A DNA stretch of 53,369 nt from Streptomyces toyocaensis (GTDB lineage: Bacteria > Actinomycetota > Actinomycetes > Streptomycetales > Streptomycetaceae), in NCBI RefSeq assembly GCF_000725125.1, contig NZ_JFCB01000039.1:1-53369 (forward strand). The letters are read 5' to 3'. The translations under genes were made by a program, and so were the position numbers. The first letter of the stretch is position 1; each line of letters begins with the position of its first letter. Shown here one piece after another: positions 41,281 through 53,200 of this stretch. The notes under the pieces were generated by a model, which searched no databases, was not told the DNA's origin, and saw only the letters and a list, made by a program, of their open reading frames with translations.

Positions 41281-44200
41281 GTGAGTCTCGATCCTTCCGA
41301 TTCACTCAAGGACTTTCTCTGGGCTCTGACAGGGGAGCGCTGGCTCGACGCCGACGAGGACCTCGCCTATGCGAGCCGTCAGGACTACTCGGGACTGGGC
41401 CGGAAGCTGGAGAAGCTCGCCGGGCTCATCGCCAGGTCGGTTCACGATATTGCCGGTGCGCTTCCGGATGATGTGGCACGCGCGTACTCGGATGCCGTGA
41501 GGTCGCTCATCGACGACGGGGGCAAGAACCCTTTGATCGATTTCGCTGGTCAGCTCGATCAGATCGCTGAGGGCCGGCGGAAGACTTCCATGGACATCAT
41601 GGAGGCGAAGTGGCAAATGATCGCCGAGGTCGTGCTGCTGATGGCCCAGATCGCCTTTCTGCTGGCGCTGTCGTTCTTCACGGGTGGTGTCTCGGCGAGT
41701 CAGATCTTGCTGGCCAGGCTGCGCAGCCGGTTGAGGATCTTGCTCATCATGAGTCAACTGCTGCAGCGTTTCCATGTGTTGCCCTCGCTGTCGGAGGCTT
41801 TCCAGGAGGCGTTCACCACATTCGCGGTGCGGCTGGCGATGATGAACTTCGCCCCGGACGGCCGTCGTCCCGACGGCATCGACTGGAACGACATCCTGAA
41901 GTCCGCCGCGTTCGGCGCAGCCGCGGGCGCCTTCACCAGCATCTTCGACAACTGGGCCAGGAACATCGTCAAGAGCTTCGACAACGACTTCCTCAAGCAC
42001 GGCCCGGACCTCGGCTTCAAGGACCCCCCGAATCTGCAGAACAAGGTCGCCCTCTGGGACGGCGGCCCGCGTCCCCCACGCGGCCCGGATCCCGAGCTGG
42101 GACCGGATGTGCGACCGGATCCCAAGTTCGGCACCGATGTGCGACCGGATCCCAAGCTGGGACCGGACGGCGCCGGTCCGTCCGCGAACGGCTCCGGCGC
42201 TGAGAGGAAGTCGCCGCTGACGTTCCGGGACGACCCGCTGTCGTTCCGGAACAACTCCGACCTGTGGCGTAACAACCAGCTGATACGCGACAACGCCGAC
42301 CGGCCCGGCGCGCTGGCCGTCCATTACGGTCTCAAGGGCGCGACCGATTTCGTCGCCGCCGGTGCCGGCGAGGCACTGGCGGAGTACGTGATCAAGGGTG
42401 CCTTCGACGGTAAATGGTCCTTCAGCTGGTCCACGTTCGTCGGCGCGGGCGTCAGCAGCCAGGTCGAGTCCACCCTCAGCGACACCGCTCTGAACAGTGG
42501 CGCCGAGCTACGCCACACGATCGACAAACTGCGTCACCAGCCACCACCCACCGTCTCCCGCGGCGACAGCGGTCCCACCCGTCAGGAGCCCACCGACGGC
42601 TCCCCGCTGACGAACGCCCCGGACGGCAGTTCGCCGGACACGCAGATCGTGGGTGGCGGCTCCCCGCTCGCCCGGCCCCCGGTCCACTCGGCGTACCCTC
42701 CGGGATCGGACGAGGTGCCTTCGCTGTCCTCCCCCGGCACCGTCACTCCCCTCGAGAGCGATCTGTGGCAGCAGGTCCACCAGGGCCCGGCGGAGGTCCG
42801 GGAACGGGCACTGCGCGAGCTCACGGACATCCGCGGCTCCCAGCCCCCCAGCAGTGCCGAGATCGAGATCCGGGACACCCTGCACAGCAGCCTGTCCGGG
42901 CGACCCGAGATCCGGCTGGTGCCGATCGGCACCAGCCCCACGACCCGGACCGACGCCGACTGGATCAGCCATCTCCTCGACAGCCTCGGCACCCCAGTCA
43001 CGGTCGCTCCGGCCATCGAGAACACACCGATCACGCAGAGCACACCGATCGGGGACAGCGTCCCGCTCACGGGCAACCACCCCGTCACGAGAAGCACCCC
43101 GGCCCTCGACAACACCCCACTCACCGACAACCACCCCGTCACGGGCAGCACCCCCGCCCCCGACAACACCCCACTCACCGACAACCACCCCGTCACGGGC
43201 AGCACCCCCGCCCCCGACAACACCCCACTCACACGGAGCCCCACACCTCTCACCGCTTCGTTCCCACCCGGCGACAGCACACAGCCCACGGCCGGCACTC
43301 CCACGAGCCCCGCCGGGAACACGACGGACCATCCCGAGGGCACCACCGAACCGGTCACCGCCCAGCCCCCGGACACGACTCGAACCTCGCACACCACCCC
43401 CACGCAACCGCACACCGACACCCCCTCCACGCCCCGGGACACTTCGGACGTCCCCGCGGGCAGCCCTCACACGCCACCCGCCGGCGTCACCACCGACCCA
43501 CCGAGGACCGGCACCCACACCATCAGCGGCCGGGAAGCCACCCCGTCAGCCCAAAACCCCCCGCCCACCCCCGCCTCACCGCTGACAATCGTGGTTTCGG
43601 ACATGCCACCATCGGTGGAGGGCACACCGGAAGCGGCCGAACTGCTCGACAAAGCCGGAACCGACCGAGCGGTGGTACTCGGACCGGCGATCACACCGGA
43701 CGGGGCCGGGCGACCGGTGCGCGCGGCCGTCGAGCTGACCCGGGATGCGCCAGGCGCTCCGGTCAAGGTCCGTCCGCTCAGTGGCCCACTGTCCGTCGTG
43801 TCACCGGACACCGGTGACACGGACGTCGCCACGACGGACCTCGGCACGGCCTCTCCGGGGAGCGAGGACACCACTCGGGGCTCCGCCGACACCGCGTTCC
43901 CTGATGCGGATGTGCTGCTTCCGCTCGCCGACGCCCTCGGCGCACCCCCCGCACCGGAGACCCGACCCGCCATCCAGAGCACCGGAACCCACCACGGCGA
44001 CCCGCCCGCCCCTCCCGCCACGCCCCCGAAGACGCCGTTCGTCACGACGCCTCCGGTGCACGACGGTGGAACCGCCCCGGTTTCCCCACCGGCCGGTGAG
44101 CCTTCCTCCCTCAAGCACCTCACGCTCTCTCAGCCCTGGGACGAACCGGCTACCGACCTGTACCTGGAGTCGGGCCACGGCACCGACGACACAACCGGCG

Positions 44201-47200
44201 TGAGCGCTCCCGGAAACAACTCCGCTGGGTCCGACGGAGCAGGCAGCACGGGCGAAAGGAGCAGCGCCGACAGGCCCGGCCCGGAGACCGACAGCACCCC
44301 GGCCACGCCCGTGCCCACCGTTCCGTCCGGGCCCCTGACGAAGCCAAGCGTGACCTCCACTTCGGGGCGGATCACCGTGCGGCCCGCGGAGCGCAACAGC
44401 ACCGTCGACGACAAGAAGGGCGGCCCTGCGCAACCACCGGGCGATCCGGTCGTCACCGCCCTGGACGGCCACACCGTACCCATCGCGCAGCTGAGACTCT
44501 GGGCGGCGGACACCGCAAGCTCCCCACCAAGCGGTGCTGTGAATGCGCTGATCATCTCCCAGAGCCCGGCCGAGGACGGTACACCCCAAAACGCGAAACG
44601 CCGCGAGTTGCTCGGCACATCCACGTTCCGCCATGTACGCATCACCTCAGCTTCCGGCTCCCCGGCGTCGCAGAAGGCCGTGTTCACCGGCCCTCCGACG
44701 GCCCTCCCCGGCTTGGACACCGAGCTGGGCGCCCAGTACGCGGTGACGCACGGCACCTCCCGTTGGGCCGGGCTCGGAAGCACCGACCCGGCGTACCCCA
44801 CCGTGACCGTCAGTGGAGTGCAGCTGGGCAAAGTGATCCAGCACCTCGGCGTGGACCGGCCACTGGTGCTGTACTCCTGCGAAGCCGGGCAACAGCCGCA
44901 GGTGGCGGGGCTGCCGCTGGCACAGCACGTGTCGAACCAGACCGGCCAGTCGGTGTGGGCACCGACCAGCAAGGTGGGCACTGCCCGGGACGCGGACGGC
45001 AACACCGTCGCGGTGCTCGTCGACGGCCAGGACGGCCCTGGGCAGTGGCGATTGTTCACCCCGGAACCCAGCGGTGCCGACCTCGACCGGCTCGCGCGCG
45101 ACATCGGCCTGCACGTGGGCCCGGAACCAGTTGACCCCTTCGTCCGGGCCCGTACGCTCCAGCAAGTCCGCACGCTGCGGGAGGTCCTCGGCCCGGACGC
45201 CGAGAAGCGGCCGGAGCACCTGGACCTGCTCGCCGGGCTCGCCTTCGTGGACAGCCGACGCTGGTTCAGCCCCCACACCGCGGCCCGCTACGGCGATGGC
45301 CGGATGACCCCGGACCTGCTGCGTCGCATGGTCGTCGACCGCAAGGGCGCCACGGCGGCAGACGCCACCTCCGTCCCGTCGGCCGGCCCCACCGTCGAGG
45401 AGTACAAGGAGTTCCTGCGCGCGGCAGCCGAGTTGCGCTCCACCGCCGGACCCGAGACCACCCTCGACGGACTGGTGCCCCCTCCACCGCCACCGCCCGT
45501 GCTTCCACCGAACACCCTGGTCTCGCCAGAGGAGGTGCGCGATCTCACGTATGCGCCCTCGGTGCAGATCACCTGGTCCCTCTCTCACACACCCCTGCCG
45601 CTGTCCGAGCTCGCTCTCAGCCCCGAGGACACCGCCGAGCTCGCCCGCCGCAAGGGCTTGGCACCCGCGATGTCCCCTCCGGAGAACCTGGCCGGGGACC
45701 CAGCCCCGCCGGGCACGAGCACCACTGTGCCCGTCACCGTGCACACCGTGCACGCTGACGGCAGCATCTTTCGGCGATGGGACACGCCCGGGGACGGAAA
45801 CTGCCTCTTCCGTGCCCTGCTCGACAGTGCGCGCAGTCAGGACATACCACCGGCGTGGGCGGCGCGTGACATCGCCGGGCTGCGCCGCCTGCTGCGCGAC
45901 CGGCTCGACGACTCCGAACTTGCCGCCGTGGCGGACGAGGCCCTCCCCGATCCCGTGCTCGCCGTGGTCGACGACCTGCGTCTGCGCGCCCTCACCGGGG
46001 CACAGGATCCCAGCGAGCGGCAGCGGATCACGGATGACTGGAACCGGGTCGCAGAAGCGGTCGTCAACGACGGTGACCCCGGCGAATGGAAGCGGATCCT
46101 CCGGGACAGCAGCTACCCGGAGCTCGCCGCCGTCGCTCCCACTCCCACCGATGCGCGGCAACTCGGTACCCGGGGACTCCTCACTGCGTCGGCCGAGCTC
46201 CCCGGCCTGTGGTCCTCGCCCTTCGCCGATCTGCTTCCCCAAGGGCTGGCGCACACGCTCGATCTCGATGTGCGGATCGTCGCGCCCGACCAGCAGTCTC
46301 CGGGGAACACTCACGTCTTGGCGCTCAACCCGGGTGGCCGAGGCGGCACCCTGTACCTGGACTACAACGGCATCGATCACTACAGCGCCCTGGCCCCACT
46401 GCCTCACCAGGCTCCTGCCACGGGGCCGGACCCGGCGGCTTCAGGCCCCGAACCGGGCGACCCCTTCGGGGACTGGCTGCGCGACATGGCCGACGCCCCC
46501 AGCCTGTACGCCCCCGAACCGGGCGACCTCTTCCGGGACTGGCTGCGCGACATGGCCGACGCCCCCAGCCTGTACGGCCCCGAACCGGACGCCCCGGTAC
46601 CGACGGAAACCCAGCTCGAGCGGAACCGTCCGGCCCAGCTGCTGACTGGCCCGGACGTCCAGCCGCCGGGCCCGGCACCACGCACCGTCACCTTCGAGGA
46701 CGGCAGCCGGCTGCCCACCGTCCTGCTCCATCCGGACGCCGACCCGGACGATGGGCGTCCGGACGACGCCGCGCACGAAACACGGCCGGCGGGGCTGTTC
46801 GCCGGCCCAGGGGTCCTTACCCTGCGTTCCCCCGAGCAGGTGGCGCAAGAGATCCTCAAGCAGGTGCCGGAGAATCTGCGCGACCGGTTCGACAAAGCGG
46901 AACTGCTGGGTCTGCTGACCGACCAGCCCTCTGCGTTCACCGCCCCGCGCGGGGCGCGCTTCGTGGGCCGTGAGAAGTCGGGAACCGGCCTCGAAATGAC
47001 GGTCGAGGCTGTCCCCTACCACCGCTGGGAGCCCATCTCCGACGTGAAGGACGGCACGGTCCGGGTGGACACCATGCACCGTGGCCAAAGCGGTATCGAG
47101 GGCGCGCGCAGCGTCGGCACCGGCCGCAGGATCGCCGCCGCACTGGGTATGGGCACACCACTCAACTGGCTGTTGAAAATCAGCGTTTCCCTTGGCTGGT

Positions 47201-50200
47201 CCCGCCGAACCGACTACAACCAGAGCACCCAGGGTTACCACCAGTCCGAGTATCGCGGCGTGGATGGCTCCCGCCTGTACCTGGACGACGTCTACTACCG
47301 GGTGCGGGTGGACCGGGTCACCAGAGCCCCGCAGACCACTGGCCAGGACACTTCACCCGGCGCACCTTCACCGGGCCCCGACTGGGTGCGCAGCCAGGTG
47401 CACTCCGAGGGGTTCGCCATGCGGCATGGGTTGAGCTGGCGACTGCCCACCGACCTCACGGTGCCCTTCGCGGGACCCCGGCGCGCGCCCAAGAAGCTCA
47501 CCTTCCCGGCCGGAGAGGAACCACGGCTCACCGAAACCGCCGGACTGCACCTGACGGACCCGCCGGAGGAACTGGCGCTCGCCATCTCCGGTGCCCGGCC
47601 TGGCAGTTCCGCGCACCACACGCTGGTCGACTACGTCCGGCCGCAACGGCTGCTCTCCCTCTTCGGGCGGTTCTCCGCACCGGTCAGCGGCCCCGAACTC
47701 ACTCGGGGGCACCGCCAGCGCCCGTTGGGCCACCTGGTGATCGAGCGGTCGATTCCGCACCGGGCCACCCTGGTCACCGAGTCTGTGACGTCCGAACTGC
47801 GCGAAATCACCCAGACGACCTACCAGAACCAGCGTGCGCACGTCCGAGAAACCCGACTCGGTCTGCAGACGACCTCCGGTCCCGGCGGCACCGTCGTCGG
47901 CCCGGAGACGGACGTACGCATCCAGGGTGGTCCGCTGATCCGCGGGGATTTCGGCACCGGGCGGAGCCATCACCTGGGCAGCGAAGCGGCTCGTAAGATC
48001 ACCGGCCGTGTCCGCAATCACCCGATCGCGCTGTACCGGGTGGAACGCACCCTGATGGTGCGCAAGGCCGGCGAGCCGTCGTCCGCGGCCCGCCCGCTCC
48101 GAGTGGTCAGCCTGGACTGGATCTCCACTCAGGACGCGCGGCGGCTCGCGGGCTGGGACGGTCGTATCCCCGGGCAGACGGGACCCGACCCGGCCGCCGA
48201 GCCTCCGGTGCCGTGGTACCTCACCCGAAACGACCCCATACACCTGGGCAGTCAGGTCCGCGTGGAGGGCTTCCGCGCGGTCCGTCGACACAACCCGGCA
48301 CCGAACGAGACCTCAGCGCCGGACGGCAGCCAGGACCCGGCGCTGAACCAGCAGAGCCGAAACCAGGCACAGAACCATGATCAGAACGGGCAGACCGGTC
48401 CGCAGGATCCGTTGCGGGTCTTCGCGGACGCCGTACTGGACACCCTTCACCGCGTGTACCCGTCGCTGTTCGTACCACCCCTCATGCTGCGCCACCCGCG
48501 GCTGGCCAGATTCTGGTACGGCGACGGGCGGATGAGGACCGCGCTGTACAACGACCGCCAGGTACGCGAGGCGCTGAACCATCCCACCCTGAAGCAGAGT
48601 CTGGATGTTCTGACCACCACCGGAGTGCCGGTCTCCGTCACCGAGGACGGCAAGGTGCGCCGTGGCCATTACGTCCTGATCCTGCGTGCGCGGCTCACCG
48701 ATCGGCAGTTCGAGACCACCCTGAGCGAACGCTCCCTGCGCAACGCGTTGGTCGGCACCGAGGTCTCCGGGCAGGGCCAGCACACGTCCAGCACCCTGTC
48801 CGGCGGTGTCGAAGCGGGCATCTCACCACGCGACCACAACAAGGTGCCCGGAACCGGGCTGCTGCGCCAAGCCGGCGGCGTGGCGGTGGGTGCCCGCTGG
48901 GGCAGGACCCGGCAGAAGGCCACCCGGAACACCCTTGCGGTGGTCAACGACCACCTGTCGTACCACAACGGCGCCGACCTCTACAGCTACGAGGTACGCC
49001 TGAGCGCCTCCGTCGAGGGACACCGCCGTCCGCGCAGGTTTCCCCGGTTCGCCTCGGTCGGTCTGCTCGGCGCTGGTGTCTTCGTCAGCCGGATCGAGGA
49101 GAGTGCGCTGTTCGACGAAGAGGGCGAGACCGTGTGCCGGGTGGATCTGGCGGTGCCGTCGGCGCACGGCTCCAGCCGCCACGCCCCCACCGACCAGCAG
49201 GCCGGCGAACCGGCACGCACACCCGAACCGGAGCAGCTCTCCCCCACCGAGGCGGACCAGCTCATCGACGGCACCGGACCGCCAGTGGACGACTCCGCCG
49301 ACCGGCAACTGACCCGGAGGGTGCTGAGCGCCCCGCACGTGGTGGCAGGCGTCGAGGGGGGACCTCAGCGTCAGCAGCTCATGCAGGACACGGCTGACCG
49401 AGCGTCGGGCACCTCCTGGCATGTCGGCATGCCAGGAGCCCCGTCGCACACCGCACTGCGCCGTGCGGTGGCGGACCTCAGTATCGCCGCGCAACTCGGT
49501 CAGTACCTGGGACCGTTCGGCTCCCGTATCTCCGGACTCGTTGGCGCCGGCCCCCTCCAGACCCACTATCTGAGGGGCGCGATCCGCGGCGAACTGCGCA
49601 ACCTGCGGGTCAAGAGCGACCCGAAGCCGGCCGCTTTGGAGGCAACCCTCGGCAACGAACACCGGCTCCAGTCCACGAAGAGCACCGCCTCACGCGTCAC
49701 CGCAGGCGTTCTGGGCGCCGACCGCCCGCTTCAGCAGGCCGCCCAGGGCGGTGTGGCGGTGATCGGTTCCTACACGGCCGGACTGCAGTACAACTGGGGC
49801 AAGACCACCACCGTCTCCAGGAACATCACCCCGGGCCGCAATACCACTCTCACCTTCTCCGGGCGCATGTACCTGGTGGTGGCCGACGTCGTCGAGACCA
49901 TCTCGGTGCGAGACCGCTGGACGGCCGTGCTGGGCACGGTGGGCACCCGTGCCGGGGCCACACTCGGCGCCGCGGCAGGGCGGCTCTCCGAACGGCTGGG
50001 ACGTGTTCTCACCCCACGCGGGGCTGCCGCCGCGCTGCACCGCCTGCGCGACGCGGTGATGTTCCAGCTACCGATGCAGGACGCCATCGAGTCCGGGCTC
50101 GCTCCGGACGGCATGGGCAGCACCACCCCGCGTAACCTCGGAGGTGGTTACCGGGTGCCCGCCTTCCTGCGCAGCCGCCGCTTCGCCACCCATTCCAGCG

Positions 50201-53200
50201 GCCAACTCGACGCGAGCGGGGCAGCGCGGGCGCTGACGGACAGGCTGCAGAAGTTCCATGTCCCCTCAGCCGACCGGGAGCAGATCCTTCAGCGACTCTC
50301 CCCCGACTTTCTCCGCGCCAACCTGCACGAGTTGACGACCGACGGAATGCCCCTACCGGTCCGCCTCCGCGTGTGGAACAGCCCTCACCACCTGCCGGTC
50401 GGCGGCAGCCCCGCCGAAGTCCGCTTCAAGCTGACCCCGGTCACCACAACTGTGGAAAGGCTGCGGACCGGCATCGAACTGGAGGACTACCGCAACTCCG
50501 TACGTGATGACGCAGAAGTCTCCTCGCGGGACCGCAGCGGAGAGTTGACGGCCGCGGTCGGCGCGCGCACGGCCGACAGCGGCCCCCTCGCTGCCAACCC
50601 CTCGCTTCAGAGCACTGCGGCCGAGCAGGCGTCGAGTACCCGGACCCGTACCACCGGCAGCACTGCCATGCCGAACGTCGCCACCACCCAGACGCACGCC
50701 GAGATCGTCACCGGCTACACCCTCACCGTCACCATGACGGACCGGACCGGCGAGCCGCTCATCGACGAAGTCACGGTTCCGGTCGGCAGCCTCAACGAAT
50801 TCGTTCCGGCCGGCCTGCTCACCCCGGACGGCAACGGACATTATGGCAAGCTCACCGAGCAGGACATAGGGGAACCCGAGCGCGCGGTACGGATGCTGAC
50901 CGCCTCCCAGGCCCGCCCGGAAGGCATAGCCGAATGGCGTGCCTCCAGCAGCAGCGATCACCACAGCGGCGACACCGCCACTCCCGCCGACCCGGACATC
51001 CTGCCCTTCGACGACCGCACGGGCTCCGGCATCCTTGCCGTGGACATCCTCGGCGCGCCCAACGTCCAGGACGCCCTGACCCTTGCCACCGCTCGCGCCG
51101 ATGGGTTCGGCGACAGCGACCTCGGCAAGCGGCACGTCAACGATGCCCTTGCCGAACGCGTGCGCATGGCCCGGCTCACCCCGCTCACCGCCCTCGGCAC
51201 CACACCCGCCCAGACCCAGCAGGAGGCCACCACGCAGATCGGCCTGACCGCCGGCTTCCGCCAGGCGCTCAGCGCGAACGGCTCGCCGCTGCCCACGCAG
51301 ACGTCCGCCCGCCTGCTGGGCCAGTCCCACACCGCCGACTCCCGCCTCTACGCGAAGATGCACCGCCGCGGGGCCCGGCTGCTCGCCGTGGAGAACAAAC
51401 CACGCATGGAAGCCATGCAGCGACAGAAGATCTCCAACACGCTGACGGCGGGTACCACCGACAACGTCGAGGGTACGGTGGGCACGGCACCGCTGGTGAG
51501 CACCGGCAACGCAGGCCTGCTGAACCCGGGTGGCACAGTCCCGGTCGGCGGGGCCAACGATGGCACCCCGTCCACCGGCACCACGAGCACCACGCTCGGC
51601 ACCCACGTCAAGGTGGCCACCGACCGGACCATGCTCTTCGCGCTGCCGGTGAGCTGGCTGGCGGTGGCAGACGTGGACCACCACATCACCGACGGCCGCC
51701 CGCTGCACGCGCTCGGCAAGCCGAAGCGCGGCCCGCGCGCCGTCGAAGCCGAGACGACCGCCCTGGTCTGGCTGCGCGAGGACATGGCCCGCGACTACGG
51801 CCTCCTGGACGACACCACGTTCCCCAACGACGTCGTCACCGCCTGGGACAGCCTGGCCAACGCCGTGGGGGACCTCGCCAAGGCGGAGCGGAGCTACTAC
51901 GACGCCCGGGCACGGGCTCGGGAGGCATGGCTCGACATGAGCGCGGAGGAACGGGCCGCACTGGGCGACGACCACCCGGACCGGGCGACCGTCCTGCCAC
52001 AGGCCATCGCCCAGTCCCCGGCCGTCGCCACCTGGCAGGCCGCCCGCGAGGACGTCCGCCGCTGGCAGCGGCGCACCGACGCCGCCGCCCAGGACCACCA
52101 CCGCCTGCATCTCTACGCCTCCCGTCTCACCGCCCACCACCAGAATCCGGTCTCGGTACGGCCGCCGAACCAACCGCAGACGTACACCGAGCCGGACTGG
52201 CGCTCCGAGGCACCGGAGCCGTACACCGTCACCAACGGCACCGGCTCCGACCCGCGCACCCTCACCTCGCCGGACGGCGCGACAGTGCGCGAGGTGCACG
52301 CCGTGCCGCACGACGGCGCCTCGTTCTTCCATGCGCTGCTGGCGGTCGCCCAGGACCGCGGCCGGCTCCCCCACCTGCTGGGCACGGATCTGGCCGAGCG
52401 CTTCACGAGTACCCCCGGCGACCCGGAGGTCACCGCGGAGGCCGTCGACACCGCCCGCAGGCGCCTCGCCTGGGCGCTGGGCGAGGACGGCAACGAGGAC
52501 TTGCTCGACGCCCTCGCCCTGGATGTCTCGGACGCCTTCACCCAAAGCGAACTCGACGCCGCCGGCGTGCAGCTGACGCCGGCGCAGCAGGCCGAGTTCA
52601 ACGAGCTGGGCCGTCTTCCACAGACCTTCTGGGCGACCCCCGCGCAGCGGGTGGCACTTGCCACAGCTGCTCTGTCACGCCCGTTCGCGAGCGAGCCGCA
52701 GCAGGACGGCGCCGAGCGCCCGGACGGTGAGCCCGCCCCGCCTGACCGCCGCCCCGGCGCCCACGGCGGTGCCGACCTGCTGCCCGCCCTCGCCGCCCGG
52801 GTCCTGGGCACCCCGCTCACCGTGGTGACCGAGCATGGCCACGAGCAGGTCTTCCTGCCCCGAGGCTTCGATCCGGCCGCCGTCTCCCCTGCCCATGACC
52901 CCGTCCTCTTCGCCACCGAAGACTTCTTCCACGCCGCACTCCCGCCCGGCACCCCGGCCCCGGTCACCACCCCGCTGCCGGATCCGACGTTCGAGACCTC
53001 CGCCCCGGATACCAAGCCTGCGGACACCAGCACGACGCCTCCCGCCCCCGAGCAGCGCTCCGGCGCACCGAAACAGCAGCCCGAGGAGGAACGGTCCGCG
53101 GAGCCGCCTGTCGGGCGAAGCCGTGTCTCCCCTCCTGGCACGCACCCGTCCGACAGCGGTCACGAGGCACCAGTGCCCATGAGCACCCGGACTCGGGCTC

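Noticed and set aside
43072..43233. Regular direct repeats that could suggest a CRISPR array
   Set aside because: The repeat is contiguous, in frame, 54 bp long and encodes an 18-residue Thr/Pro unit; there are no unique spacers.
50353..52545. A 730-codon open frame on the minus strand
   Set aside because: It is antisense to the giant gene, whose plus frame stays open with coherent domains on both sides.
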